64,000 bases of DNA from Peromyscus leucopus (GCF_004664715.2 NC_051075.1:26220715-26284714); one strand, 5' to 3'. Positions 11,992-23,060 are shown, numbered from the stretch's first letter. Translations and numbers: made by a program. The notes: generated from the letters alone by a model not told the origin.

Positions 11992-12361
11992 GTTGCTTAT
12001 ATGGGAGAGATTCGAATGAAAGGAGGAGAAGGCATTGGATAACTTCATGAGCACTAGCTTTGGGGCTGGCATCGAGGACACCAGTCATACTTTTTCCAGC
12101 ATTTGGGCGATAAGACAGACAGGACCAATTTATTCTATACTTGGCTTTAAAATGTCTTTTTTTTTTCTTATTTTTCTGTCATAGCTTAAATTTTACCTAT
12201 AAGAAAACCATAGTTTTTTATAGAAGACTAAAAAAAGATTAATTTGATATAAATATTTGACCTATTATCCACCTGAAACAATGCACAATTAGTCAAATTT
12301 ATTAACTTAGCTACTATTTTCTAGAAAAATGATATTGAGGATTTAAAAAGTTAGATTAGGA

Positions 12362-12612
12362 GAGGTCGGAGAAGTGGATCCACAGGTTAGAGAGGCCTTG
12401 CTGCTCTTGCAGAGGTTTGGTTCCTAGCACCCAAAGGTGACCTGCAACCATCTGTAAGCACAGTTCTAGGGGATCCAACCCCTCTTCTGACCCCCACAGG
12501 CACCAGGCACTCATGTGGGGCACATACATACATGCAGGCAAAATGTTCACACACATAAAATAAAATAAATCTATAGAAACATAAAAAATAAAGAAAAATA
12601 AGTAAGTAAAAT
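12362..12612 (+). repeat. B2 SINE (diverged)
   Basis: The 'GCTGCTCTTGCAGAGG', 'TTCCTAGCACCC', 'CATCTGTAAGCACAGTTCTAGGGGATCC' and 'CAGGCACTCATG' segments are in B2 order, with an AAATAA-rich tail at about 12555-12612. Confidence 0.8.
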
Positions 12613-12758
12613 GACCGAGTGCATAAAGACACTTACCTGAAGCCTGCTGAGCTGAGTTCAATGCTCAGCACCCATGTAAATAAAGGTAGGAGAGGAATGA
12701 CTCCACTAAGCTGTTTTCTGACATATACACATGTGCCATGGTACATACACCATGGCGT

Positions 12759-12820
<62 letters not shown>

Positions 12821-12838
12821 GCACACATGAATAACAAC
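12613..12838 (+). repeat. B2/B3-like SINE ending in a (CA)n microsatellite
   Basis: A tRNA-like head (GCATAAAGACACTTACCTGAAGCC...GAGTTCAATGCTCAGCACCC) leads into an uninterrupted (AC)n of about 50 bp at 12764-12814 with a CGTGCGCGCACAC end. The microsatellite probably grew from the SINE tail. Confidence 0.7.
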
Positions 12839-13724
12839 AATAAAACCTTTCTTACCGTTACATAAGTCATTAATGAGAGTCAAACGGCATTTAAAAAGTG
12901 AGAAAAGCGTGGAACGGCTTGGCGAAAAATGTGGGACCAACACTTGGAGCACTGACTCTTAGGGCTGAAGGACTGAAAAACGAGCGTCACTGAGAGAAGG
13001 AAAGCCACCAGATTACAGCTTGATTAATAATGCTAGGATTAGAGGAAAGAGAGACTCTATAAGGAGCTGCCATTTGAGAAATCACTTTCACTACGGGGAT
13101 ACCGGAATAATTCACCTCAAGAAAGGCAAGGTTTTTATTCATCACCTTGATTAATAATGATTGAAAAATGTATTCAGAATAATATTAGATAATTTTAACA
13201 TCTCAAAAGGTATTATGGACAATAAAAATAATATCATATCTAGAAACATAAATTCCTTTCCTTGTTAAAACAAAATGGTCTTGGGAGAGGGACCCTAAAT
13301 ATTTAGTAGAGTAACTATGACAATATGAATTAAGTACTTTACCCCATAAGTACATGTAACCATCATGTGTTGATTTAAAGTAAAATTTAAAAAGAACTAC
13401 TCCTGTTGACCCACTGTGGGACTTAGATGTCTCCAGAAGCAACGTAATGTCTCCATTGGGGAAATAAAAAGTGCACCTTGCCTGGTGAAAAACACAAAGA
13501 TTAATGTTAATGATCTCCAACTTTGAGAAGGAAACAGAATTTTGAGTTCAGTGAAATAAGGTTAATTTTCTAGACACTAAAGCAAAAAAAAAAAAATACA
13601 TTTTATATAGTAAATTCCGAATCATAGTTTGTGTATAGGTACATATTCATATAAAGCCCTCATTTGTAAAATTTTAAAGGAAAATGTTAAAAGACACCCA
13701 GACACTTGTAGGTTGATGTACAGT
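12839..13724. other. Unassigned intronic DNA
   Basis: No repeat or exon was recognised over about 0.9 kb, apart from an A-run near 13584-13596. Confidence 0.45.
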
Positions 13725-13818
13725 TCTAAACATTTCACACATGTCGATTCTAGGGTCCTGCTAGCAGCCATATGAAGTAGACTGCATTGTATCCCTGTTT
13801 TATGAAGTACTGAAGTGG
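13725..13818 (+). repeat. Possible MIR fragment
   Basis: 'TTCTAAACATTTCACACATGTCGA' and 'CAGCCATATGAAGTAG...TCCCTGTTTTATGAAG' resemble the MIR core. Short and diverged. Confidence 0.45.
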
Positions 13819-14129
13819 TAAGCTTCATACTCAAAGCGCACAGTTACTATAGTTACTGTGGTAGAGTCTCAGAATCCCTACACTGTATCCCTGTCTTTCC
13901 ACCACTGTCCTTGAGAAAAAAAGCTCACTATGGCATGGATTCTTCTAGATGCCGGTACCTTATATCTTCTATGTGGATCTTAATTGTACTTGTTTCATTG
14001 CTCAGCCCCTATAATTTTCTCAAAAATTGTCAATTATGTAAATTTTAGGAAAACCATGTAATTCCAAAGCAAGAATAAGATACTAAAGATTAAGTAGATG
14101 TTGTCTGTAGAGAAGACACTTCATGAGGG

Positions 14130-14565
14130 CAGGGGAATGGAAGCAGCCTGCATGGCCATCAACAGATGAATACATAATGAAATGTGTAGTACATATACAC
14201 AATGGAATTTTATTCAGCTATAAAGAAAAATTATGAAACTTTCAGGAAACTAGATAAATGGGTCTAGAAAATCTTAAACTAAGAGAAACAACCCACACCC
14301 AGAAAGATAAATACTGCAGGTTCTCTCTTCTATGGGAATCCTATCTCCAAATGTATGTGTGTGAGGGGTGGGAGGTCATGTCATCAGAAAGAGACCAGAG
14401 GGAGAAAGATATGCTTAAATAGTGGGTAGGGTAAAAGAACACCTGACATAAAAGTGTAACAGAGGCTATTTTAAAGTGAAAGGTACAAAGTGGGGGCAGG
14501 GGGGGGACATGGCCAAGGAGGAAAAGAGGAGGATCAGCAAAATAAATTCCTTATAAAAAAAATTG
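14130..14565 (+). mobile_element. Diverged L1 ORF2 end and 3' UTR
   Basis: 'TGGCCATCAACAGATGAATACATAATGAAATGTG...ACACAATGGAATTTTATTCAGC' is the conserved L1 ORF2 C-terminal coding stretch, followed by a G-rich 3' region and AATAAATTCC near the end. Frames are broken. Confidence 0.75.
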
Positions 14566-15127
14566 TAATGAAACATAATAATTAGCACACTAATTAACAG
14601 TAAATATTAAAGCAAAGATAAAAGGTATAGGCAAGGACTTTGTGAGGAGTGCCAGCATGTAGTCACACTTTTAACCCACACAAGGAAAAGAGTCACTTTA
14701 TGTCCAGGCATAATTGGGAGAATTGCCGAAAGTTTAAATTTATGAAGCCCTCTAAAAGTGAGGTCCCATTTAAACAGTCCCCTGGCTCTGCCAGGTACCC
14801 TTTTGCTCCTGGCTGCTGGCACCTTCCCATCTCACTGTCAAAAAGCCACTGGATAATGCTATGTATGAACAAATCTATCTCACTGGTCTCACATGAGACC
14901 TTATAAAATCCCTCTGGAATCTAACTTTAGAACGGTAAAGCAGTCTACATTTAGGGTTAGGAATCCTAAATACTACAAAGCTAAAAGCTCCAATTAGTGG
15001 TATTTCACTTCTAATGCAGGTCTTCAAAAGTGGACAAATTAACACAGCATGTTCTAAAGAGAAAAGCATCCTGATATTAACCTAGGCAATATGTTCCTGT
15101 AAGAATGCCTACATATTTAAGGCACTA

Positions 15128-15149
15128 TAACACACACACACATGCACCT

Positions 15150-15208
<59 letters not shown>
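15128..15208. repeat. (CA)n microsatellite
   Basis: A short (AC) run at about 15131-15141 and a long pure run of about 58 bp at about 15150-15207. Confidence 0.97.
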
Positions 15209-15344
15209 CTATGTTCCTATTACAAATAGTAACTGAATCCCTTTTCAAAGAATCACCTCTTAGTTTCACTGGCTATTTGTGTTGCTCTTTGTCAGCAGTT
15301 CATTGATTACTGCCCTGGTTTCTATCATTTGTTTACGTCTATTG

Positions 15345-15484
15345 ATTCAGGTTTTGCTTTGTTGATCCAGAGCTTACTATAGAACCCTAGCTGGCCTGGA
15401 ACTTGCTATGTAGACCAGACTGGCCTCAAACTCACAGAGATCTTCCTGTGCTGGGATTAAAGGCATGCACCACAACACCTGGCC
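15345..15484 (-). repeat. B1 SINE
   Basis: Minus-strand B1: plus-strand reading gives 'CTGGCCTGGAACTTGCTATGTAGACCAGACTGGCCTC' and 'GCTGGGATTAAAGGCATGCACCAC...CCTGGC'. Confidence 0.85.
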
Positions 15485-15525
15485 TTTGTGATGATTTCTA
15501 AAGACTCAACCTGCTCATAAAATGG

Positions 15526-15630
15526 TTCTCCAGAGCTGGGTGCAAACCTTTACTTACAGCTACTCGGGAGGGAGGGGAATTGCTTGAGCTCAGTGTAACC
15601 AAGATACAAGATCCATCTCCTAAAAAGGAC
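15526..15630 (+). repeat. Old B1/proto-B1-like SINE
   Basis: 'GAGCTGGGTGCAAACC', 'CAGCTACTCGGGAGGGAGGGG' and 'TTGCTTGAGCTCAGTG' keep the 7SL-derived layout with strong divergence and no canonical B1 29-bp feature visible. Confidence 0.55.
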
Positions 15631-15765
15631 TTTATAAAAATGTGTGATCCATTTCTAATTATGCAAGTAATGAAATGTAGAAAACTGAGTTTACAATAGA
15701 ATATTTCTTTGTATATTTGCACACAAACAACTGTGTACTCTTTATGGATGGTATATCAGATAGTC

Positions 15766-16005
15766 TGTTAGAGCAGTTGTTCTCAACCTGTGGGTCATGA
15801 ACCCTTTGGAATTGAACAACCCTTTCACATGGGGTTGCATATAAGATATCCTGCATATCAGATATTTATATTACGATTCATAGCATTTACAAAATTACAA
15901 TTATAAAATGACAACAAAAATAATTTTATGCTTGGGGTTACCACATCCTGAAGAATTGTATAAAAGGTCACAGCATTAGGAAGGTTGAGAGCTACTGTGT
16001 TAGAG
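15766..16005 (+). mobile_element. Rodent hAT-Charlie MITE (URR1-like) with perfect 8-bp target duplication
   Basis: The 224-bp element (15774-15997) starts CAGTTGTTCTCAACC and ends GGTTGAGAGCTACTG, a near-complementary terminal inverted repeat. The 8-bp direct repeat TGTTAGAG flanks it exactly at 15766-15773 and 15998-16005, as expected for hAT transposition. The internal 'ATTACGATTCATAGC' and 'AATAATTTTATGCTTGGGGTTACC' blocks match the common rodent MITE. It encodes no transposase. Confidence 0.92.
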
Positions 16006-16684
16006 CAAACCACACTGGCTAGCACAGAGTCACTCCCATTTAGATATATGCCCCAGGTCCAAAACCGAAAGTTTTCAGAGTTGTACCAAAAGAAAAAAAA
16101 AAATGCTCTTCCCTCAAGAAACATTCCCTCCATTAGTAAAAGAGGATGTTTTGAGAGAGCTCTGAGTAGTTGGCCACCAGAAGTCATTTCCTTTACTGCT
16201 GCCATATGCATTTTGGACAGACGAGGATACATAAGCAAAGTAAGTCTCAGTGGGATTTTAGTGCTCTATGGAAAACACTATATTCATTGAGTGAGAACTA
16301 CAGTCCAACCACTTGCTATCCTGGACACACAAAATAAAGAAAATATGATCTCTACATAACAGTCAACTTCTCTTTACAGGATCTTTACAATGCAGGGTTT
16401 TCAATGAATGGCAGGAAAAACAAAAACTAAAGTAATGGTGAAAAGCAATATTGGACATTATGTACTACACATAATGATGAAGAGCAATACTGGACGTTAT
16501 GTAGTTCACATTTTGTAAGTATAGCTATGAAAACATTTTAAGTACATGTGATATTAGATTATAGCTATTGACAAGGCAGATGGAAACTTCTACCTACAGA
16601 AGATATAGACATTAAAAAAAAAATCTTAGATGCCAGGGTCTTTACTTTTGTCTTAATTTTCTTGCCTTTCTCTCTGTTGAGTTT
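16006..16684. other. Unassigned intronic DNA
   Basis: Nothing recognised. At about 16433-16515 there is a weak local duplication of a 'GAAAAGCAATATTGGACATTATGTA'-like segment (second copy 'AAGAGCAATACTGGACGTTATGTA'). Confidence 0.4.
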
Positions 16685-16945
16685 CTAATCCCAAGCAACA
16701 TCTGCCGGATGCTTCTCAACAAACGCGGTGAAAGCATCTTCCTCTCTGAGGAAAGTTACCAATCGACTTACCGCTTTGGTGCCGTAACACTCCCAACTTT
16801 GACAAGTAGGATTTCTTATTACAACTAAAAACTGCTTCATTTTAAAAACACAATAAAAAGTCACTAACCAGTCCCTTCTACTTCTTTTATGATGCACTTT
16901 CAGCATCCTCATTACAACTGTCCTAAAATTCTTACCTGCATACAT
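16685..16945 (-). other. Unexplained open frame with a local CpG cluster
   Basis: An 86-codon minus-strand frame, same strand as SLC25A21, ends in the polar stretch LVTFLREEDAFTAFVEKHP. The DNA from about 16705 to 16795 has several CpGs (AAACGCGG, ATCGACTTACCGC, GCCGTAACAC) in otherwise AT-rich intron. Minus-strand AAGCG|GTAAGT and GCAG|GTAAGA donor-like sites fall inside. I do not recognise the peptide. It could be a conserved non-coding element, a fragment of a retrocopy, an unannotated alternative exon or chance. Confidence 0.25.
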
Positions 16946-18724
16946 TTCTCACTAAGAAAGAATGAAAAAGCTCAATTTCATAGTCATTAGATTAAAAACC
17001 TTTTTTTGAAGCCATAAGAAAGTTGCACTGCCATCATGTGGCTAAAAGTATGTTTACAGAAACCAACCTTGAATGTTTCTTACTAACAAATCAAATATAC
17101 AACCCAGTATGGATCCATCTAATTTTTTTGTATTTGAAATTTATATTTAAGGACAATATATTATTCATACATTGCTCCAATTTCTTTTGTTAAATGCCAC
17201 TGCATTAAAACAACAGCTGACTCAGACACAAAAATAAAACAGCTATTTACTTGGTACTCCTGCTCTGGCTGACAGAAGTTTATAAATACTATTACCATAA
17301 TACACACTTTAGCCATAATAATCCTAGAGAACCAACCAGATTGCAGAATCCAGCAGTTTCTATCAGTAATATATAACATCTTAAAAACAATAAATATATT
17401 TATCTAAATTTAGCAACAATTTTTGTTTGATCTAGGACTCTAAATCCCAAAGAAAGACTACCATAAAGATAAATATCATAGCAAATAGAAATAGTTTCCT
17501 CCATCTCTATTACTACATCTAGCCTATTTTTCCATATATAACTGAAAATCACAGTTAAAAGAAAAATTCTAATTCTAAAGTATAGTCCTCTGTATTTTTC
17601 AACTACAGAATCTTCTAGATTTGTGCAAGGAATCTGTTCCAAATGCTTGGTGATAGAGTCTAATCAGAAGTTAAGCACCCTAGATCTAAGTCTACCTGTA
17701 GTTTATTTTTTCTTACCCAATTCATCTAAGTTATAGGAAGACAGCGCCATCTATAGGCCTGCATAAGTAGAGAAGGTTTAGTTTAAGTTTCTGATGGGGA
17801 TGCCACTATGATACACTAGCCCTAACTATATATAACTAGCCCAGGAAGTTCAGATATAACCCTGACCACCCTCAAATCTCTGAAGATTATATTAACATAT
17901 TACAGAGTGCTTTAATATTTCTCTACAACAATTTTCCAAAATAATAACAGCATCAACAACAACAACACTCAACACTTTTCTATAGTTGAATATTGGTAAC
18001 TGATGAAGAAATATTAGCATGCTGCTAGGCATCTTTCCTCTCCCTAATGTATTCATCTTATAGAACTCTTTGTGGGCATAATTTCACTGTAGATGTCATC
18101 TAACTCTGTTAAAACACACAGAAAAAGAGGACATGTAGTCACCTTACAATTCTACAGTTTTTATATGCACTAAGCTAAATCCACTCTTGCATCTAACCCA
18201 AAGTGGCTACTCATTCAGAAGAAAAGGCTGAAGATACATCCACTACAAACAACTTAAAACCCCTACCTTTTTCATAGATAAGCTCCACTGGGTTCTGTGG
18301 CTATGCTCTTGCATCAGTAAGTTGATCACTCATGTCCCTTATTTGGTAAGATATAGGTGCCATTAACATATGGTAACTAAGGCTAGGATATTCTTAACCA
18401 AGCATATGTAAAGGATGACAGAAAAGCGATGCCTATTAATGTCGAGATCCATGCTGTGCAAGAAGAATCTCTCACTTGAGCTAGGTCTGCTATCTAAAGA
18501 ACCTGTAAAGACGAGGAATAGCCTACTGCACCACCCCCAGGCTCTGTATGATATGATCACCAGTACTCAACTTCCCAAAGCAGCTCTGGATTCTTAACCC
18601 AATGAGCAAAAAGGCAATGCTATCCATGGGGCTGCTTACATTATTTCCCAATCTGTACCATAAATAATGTGGAGTAGTGGCTGAGAGAACAAGTTTTGAA
18701 AATGAAAATAAAAAATCGAGATAG
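16946..18724. other. Unassigned intronic DNA
   Basis: About 1.8 kb with no convincing repeat or exon. A CTCF-core-like string (AGCGCCATCTATAGG) lies at 17743-17757; see findings. Confidence 0.45.
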
Positions 18725-18905
18725 GGAGGGAGAGAACACAGCATTTGGGTTTCATGCTTCGTCACTAATCTTGAGCAAGCAACTTAATTTCACTGAGATT
18801 AACTTTCCTCATCTTTAAGAAATCAAAATTTAATATAGACAATTTAAGCCAAGTAAAACACTTTAAATACAGTAAACAGTAAGTGTTATCAGCACTCAAG
18901 AAGAT
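18725..18905 (-). repeat. MIR SINE
   Basis: The plus strand shows reverse MIR order: 'GTCACTAATCTTGAGCAAGCAACTTAATTTC', 'AGATTAACTTTCCTCATCTTTAAGAAA', then 'AACACTTTAAATACAGTAAACAGTAAG'. Confidence 0.65.
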
Positions 18906-19194
18906 AATATTTGTCTTATCAGTTCTTATTGATTTTATCATGCTTATTGACCTCATAGCTACAAAATATGTACCCAACCTAAGTAAACATGCAAGAAAAT
19001 CCATTTATGACTTCTTTGGTCAACAAAAAGAATGAATATGACTGAAATCAAAATAGCAATGGGTTCAACTATACAACAAAGAGAAAATGGCATTTGAAGG
19101 TCTAGTAATTTCAAAGCATGTTTCCTGACTGTCTTTGGAAATCACTACAGCCCAGCTGAGTATCAACCTCATGTTATTTCTACTGTGTTTATTA

Positions 19195-19525
19195 GCAATG
19201 GGACTTTGTAAACTTACAGATGGATGGGAGTGGCTTATAAGCCCCCAAACCTAGCTGAGGAGCCCTGAACAGATGTTAGCCTCTGGGGAAGGAAGAGACA
19301 GTTTTCTTTAAGGGTGTGGCTTTAAAGAAAATATACTCATGGCCAGTTCGCAACACAAATTGGACTCATCGGGTTATTCTTAAAAAGAAGACAGGAGACG
19401 GGAGTGGGTAGGAAGTGGAGGGTGATCTGGGAAGAGTCATGGGGAAGACTAGTGGCAGATGTTCAAAATACACTGTATGCATGCGTGAAATTCTCAAAGA
19501 ACAAATACTACATCTTAAAAAAATA
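19195..19525 (+). mobile_element. Rodent L1 3' UTR fragment
   Basis: 'GGCCAGTTCGCAACACAAATTGGACTCATCGGGTTATT', a G-rich GACGGGAGTGGGTAGGAAGTGG stretch and the terminal 'GAAATTCTCAAAGAACAAATA...AAAAAATAAA' are the ordered blocks of a rodent Lx/VL-type L1 3' UTR. Confidence 0.8.
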
Positions 19526-19663
19526 AAAGAAGTGTGTCTCTTCAGGGAACAATGAGGTTGCAGAGGCAGACCTGGGAGTCACTGCAAATAGTTGCAGGTC
19601 AGTCGGAGGGCTGATGACCTTTGTCGGGGAGACAACAGACAAGCCTGTGGATAGTCAGCAAAG

Positions 19664-20157
19664 GAGACCTGTGGTGATATTGTGTTCCCCAATATATTGT
19701 GCATCCTAATAAACTTATCTGGGGTCAGAGAACAGAACAGCCACTAGATATAGAGGCCAGGAAATGGTGGCACAAACGCCTTTAATCCTATCACTTGGGA
19801 GGCAAAGATCCATCTGGATCTCTGTGAGTTCAAGGCCACATTGGAAACAGTCAGGCATGGTGACTCACGCCTTTAATCCCAGGAACTGATGGCAGAAAGC
19901 AGAAAGGTATTTAAGGCATGAGGATGAGGAACTAAAGCCTGGTTAAGCTTTTAGGCTTTGAGCAGCAGTTCAGCTGAGATTCATTTTGGATGAGGACTCA
20001 GAGGCTTCCAGTCTGAGGAAACAGGATCAGCTGAGGAACTGGCGAGGTGAGGAGGCTGTGGCTTGTTCTGCTTCTCTGATCTTCCAGCATTCACCCCAAT
20101 ACCTGGCTTGGGTTTGTTTTTATTAATAAGCCATTTAAGATTCATGCTACAGAGACC
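19664..20157 (+). mobile_element. 482-bp solo LTR carrying B1-like modules, 6-bp target duplication
   Basis: The LTR (19670-20151) begins TGTGGTGATATTGTG and ends GATTCATGCTACA, with a perfect 6-bp direct repeat GAGACC at 19664-19669 and 20152-20157. A 6-bp duplication is usual for ERV2/ERVK (beta-retroviral) integration. Internally, 19755-19842 and about 19845-19885 are two B1-like segments ('TGGTGGCACAAACGCCTTTAATCC' and 'GCATGGTGACTCACGCCTTTAATCCC') in the same orientation. From recall, this LTR is abundant in cricetids and the modules are part of the family rather than later insertions. No internal proviral region is present. Confidence 0.85.
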
Positions 20158-20588
20158 ATGAAGGACTCAAAAGCTGCATGTAGTCCCAAAAACTGATTCT
20201 CTGGAGACAGAGCCCACAGAACTGCTGAGAACTCAAAGCCAGCCTGGTGCATAGTGAGAGGCTGGACACCCCAGCTACAGACTGAGAGAGACTCTGTGCA
20301 AACAAATGAATGAACAAACAGAAGAGGTTGTAAACAAACCTCAAGAACAACTGTAAGAAGAAAAATTATAAAATATGTGAACTTCTACCACTATGAGATA
20401 AAGTTGAGAATAAAAAATGACAGGTAAAATTTTCAGCAAAAAATAGATACACCAATTATAGGAAGTTGAAAATCAAGTGAGAAAACTTTCAGAGAGGTTG
20501 ATAATGGAAGAAAAAAGACCATAAAACCACAGGTGAGAAACACAATAAGGGAGTTATGAGGCTATCTATATCCCTATACAAGATGTAC
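20158..20588. other. Unassigned intronic DNA, possible B1-derived start
   Basis: About 20170-20300 ('AGCCAGCCTGGTGCATAGTGAGAGGCTGG') faintly recalls a B1 but lacks the head. The rest is unrecognised. Confidence 0.35.
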
Positions 20589-20905
20589 CTAGGGGCTGGG
20601 GAGTTGGCTCAGCAGGTAAAGTGTCGAGCAACTATGAGGACCTGAATTTGGATCCCCAGAATCCATGAAAAAACTGGTTGGAGTAAGGTACTTTTCTGTA
20701 ACCCCAGCACATTGGGAAGGGGACTTGGGAGAAACAATCACTGACCATCTAGCCAAAACTGCCATCGGGTTCAGTTAGAGAACCTGTCTTAAAAGTTAAG
20801 GTTTGAGGGTGATAGAGGAAGACACCAGGGTCAAACTCTGGTCTCCACACTCATGAAGGGGTGATGGTACCCCCACACGTGTACACATATACCACACACA
20901 TACAT
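20589..20905 (+). repeat. Composite SINE (B3A/B4-type: tRNA-like head plus B1-like body)
   Basis: A tRNA-like head (GGGGCTGGGGAGTTGGCTCAGCAGGTAAAG...GGATCCCCAGAATCC) leads into a diverged B1-type middle and ends in 'AGACACCAGGGTCAAACTCTGGTCTCCACACTCATG' plus a CA-rich tail. Confidence 0.75.
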
Positions 20906-20941
20906 GCATATATACATGTACACAAGGGGATGGGGAGATAT

Positions 20942-21306
20942 GTTTAAGTGCTAATCCTTGGTGTCTATGAATGTGACCTTATTTGAAAATACAGCCTTTG
21001 TGGATAAATCTTTGCAAATTAAAATGAGGACATACAGGATTAGAATGGAATTTATAAGAACCCTGGAAAATCTGGACATAAACACAGATACTAGTAGGAA
21101 GAGGATGTCATGTGAGGATGGATTCAAACACTAGCCTAACATATCTACCACTAAAAAATACCAAGGATTGTTGGAAACTAAGAGGGGCATACAGATTCTC
21201 CTTTGGTGCCTGCCTTAACAACTTTGATTTTAGACTTAGCGCCCCAAGTATTTTGAAAGGATAACTTCCTGTGACATTTTTTTGGCAGCAGTAGCAAGCT
21301 AATAAA
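20942..21306 (+). mobile_element. Ancient MLT1 MaLR LTR
   Basis: Ordered MLT1 landmarks: 'GTGACCTTATTTGAAAATA', 'GAATTTATAAGAACC', 'GTCATGTGAGGATGG', 'ACCAAGGATTGTTGG', 'CAACTTTGATTTTAGACTTAG' and 'GGCAGCAGTAGCAAGCTAATA'. It predates rodents. Confidence 0.85.
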
Positions 21307-21352
21307 AGCCTCTAAATAACAACCAAAACTCATGATCTTCAAAAATATTTAA

Positions 21353-21508
21353 GCTGGGTGTGGTGGTGCATGCCTTTAACCCCAGCACTAGGGAGGCAGA
21401 GGCAGGTGGATCTCTGTGAGCTCAAAGCCAGCCTGGTCTACAGAAGGAGTTCCAGGACAGCCAAAGCTACACTGAGAAACTCTGCCTCAAAAACAAACAA
21501 ACAAAAGT
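21353..21508 (+). repeat. B1 SINE
   Basis: Full-length B1 ('GCTGGGTGTGGTGGTGCATGCCTTTAACCCCAGCACTAGGGAGGCAGAGGCAGGTGG' spread across the head and body) with an (AAAC)n tail. Confidence 0.95.
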
Positions 21509-21671
21509 ATTTAAGAGACATAGAAATTATGATCAGATCAAGATTCACTAATAATTGACACTACAATTTACATATTCTAATTACTTGAAAAATAACAAAT
21601 TCCCAGTTTAGATATAATACCAATGTAAAAATGAAAGCAAAGGGATTAAAAAAATCCATAAGAAAAATCAA

Positions 21672-21752
21672 TTTAAAGACTAGAGATATAGTTCAATGAT
21701 AGAGTGCTGGCCTAACATGCAGTTCAAATACCACCACAAAGAAAAAAAAATC
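21672..21752 (+). repeat. ID-like SINE
   Basis: 'GAGATATAGTTCAATGATAGAGTGCTGGCCTAACATGC' matches the BC1/tRNA-Ala-derived ID core, followed by an A-rich tail. Diverged copy. Confidence 0.75.
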
Positions 21753-21867
21753 AGCCTAAATGTAGTAGGAAATTCCTTAGGAGTTTCATGATCCCATTCC
21801 TTTCATTCACTCATTTATTCATTTACATTTAAAGAGACATCACTTAAACCATAAAGATGTCTGAAAA

Positions 21868-22065
21868 TGGGCCAGCAAGTGGCTCGGTGGCTGAAGGACA
21901 AGAGTGGTGGGTGACCTGGATTTGATCCTTTGGACTCAAGTAACAGGGAATCCTGACAACTGCAAGTTGTCCTCTCAGTACTCCATGATGCCATGGCACA
22001 TGTAGCCACACACATGTACATACACACAGTAGACAAACTAAAATGTAATAAAAAGTTTAAAGATA
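21868..22065 (+). repeat. B3/B2-type SINE
   Basis: tRNA-like head 'GGGCCAGCAAGTGGCTCGGTGGCTGAAGG', then 'GACCTGGATTTGATCC', 'CCTCTCAGTACTCC', a CA-rich stretch and a TAATAAAAAG end. Confidence 0.75.
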
Positions 22066-22479
22066 TGATTTGTAACATTTCTTTTCAGTTTGGAGTCCTG
22101 AAATATTAAGTTGCTAAGCCTCTCACCAAGAAGTGACAGATTTTAGACCCCAAGATACTTTTTACATCGCTTACTAAATAGTTGAAACAAAACATTGTTC
22201 CAAGCACTGTTGCAGGCGTCAGTCTTAAAAATGATTGGAATCTGTGACGATGTCTCTCTTGGAAGAGGCACCTAAGAGTAAATGATTGCTCTGTGAGTTA
22301 GCCTCTGTTATTTACTCCTTCATGTAGGTCACAAACATTTCTCAGCCTCTACTGTGTTACCTCTGAAACAGAATTTTAAATACTCTGAGTTACTGTAGTC
22401 ACGTTAGTGGAAGGGCTGGAAGGATTGGTCTAGCGGCCTATCTCTAAAACATTGGGGGAAGTTGTTTTATGTCAACCGA
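22066..22479. other. Unassigned intronic DNA
   Basis: No repeat recognised. It leads into the candidate conserved element that follows. Confidence 0.4.
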
Positions 22480-23060
22480 ATCATGTACCCACCTAGCGGC
22501 AGCATCAAAACTTTTCAAATATCATTGACAAGAATAAAACAAGTATTTTTTGAAATGTAATTATGCAACTCCCGTTTTGTTCTTTAATTCATATTCTGAA
22601 GACGAGATTTTTCTTAGCGAGACAAGACTACATTTAATGAACACACACCCTTTAAAGGTATTTTATAATTAATTTGAGCAACAGAGCTGCTTCCTCCTCT
22701 GTGGTGAAAATAAAGGGGGATTGTTTTTCCTCCCTAATTATCCAGATAATGGGCTCCAGTCCCCCTTTGATGTGTCACCGCGGCTCACCTGTTTCACTAC
22801 AACCTGCTATTTATTATCCAACAATTACTGTTCCTCAAATCCTGAATTTCCAAAGGTGTCATTTATCCAAATCACATGTGTGCCCCCTGTGCACTCATTC
22901 TGAGAAAGAAATTTCCTTGATCAAAAATTTCACCTTGATTACCCCCTGGTGTATTGGCCCTTTTATTACCTACTACAAATTAAAATCCAGAAGACTTCGG
23001 GTGTATGTATCATTAATGCATCGCCTTTAAGTATATTTAAACCATTATGATAGGGTTAAA
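22480..23060. promoter_or_regulatory. Candidate conserved non-coding element / long-range enhancer
   Basis: About 580 bp free of recognisable repeats, with dense developmental-factor-like motifs. These include homeodomain cores (CTAATTATCC, TTATAATTAATTTGAGC, TTAATGA), TCF/LEF-like CCTTTGAT and CCTTGATC strings, a CACCTG E-box and scattered retained CpGs (CACCGCGG, CTAGCGGC). The texture resembles vertebrate developmental enhancers. By position it lies in SLC25A21 intron 1, next to the PAX9/NKX2 landscape. Conservation itself cannot be seen from one sequence. Confidence 0.4.

Noticed and set aside
11789..12088. Open frames rich in Arg-Glu or Ser-Leu repeats
   Set aside because: Produced by the (GA)n tract at 11914-11989.
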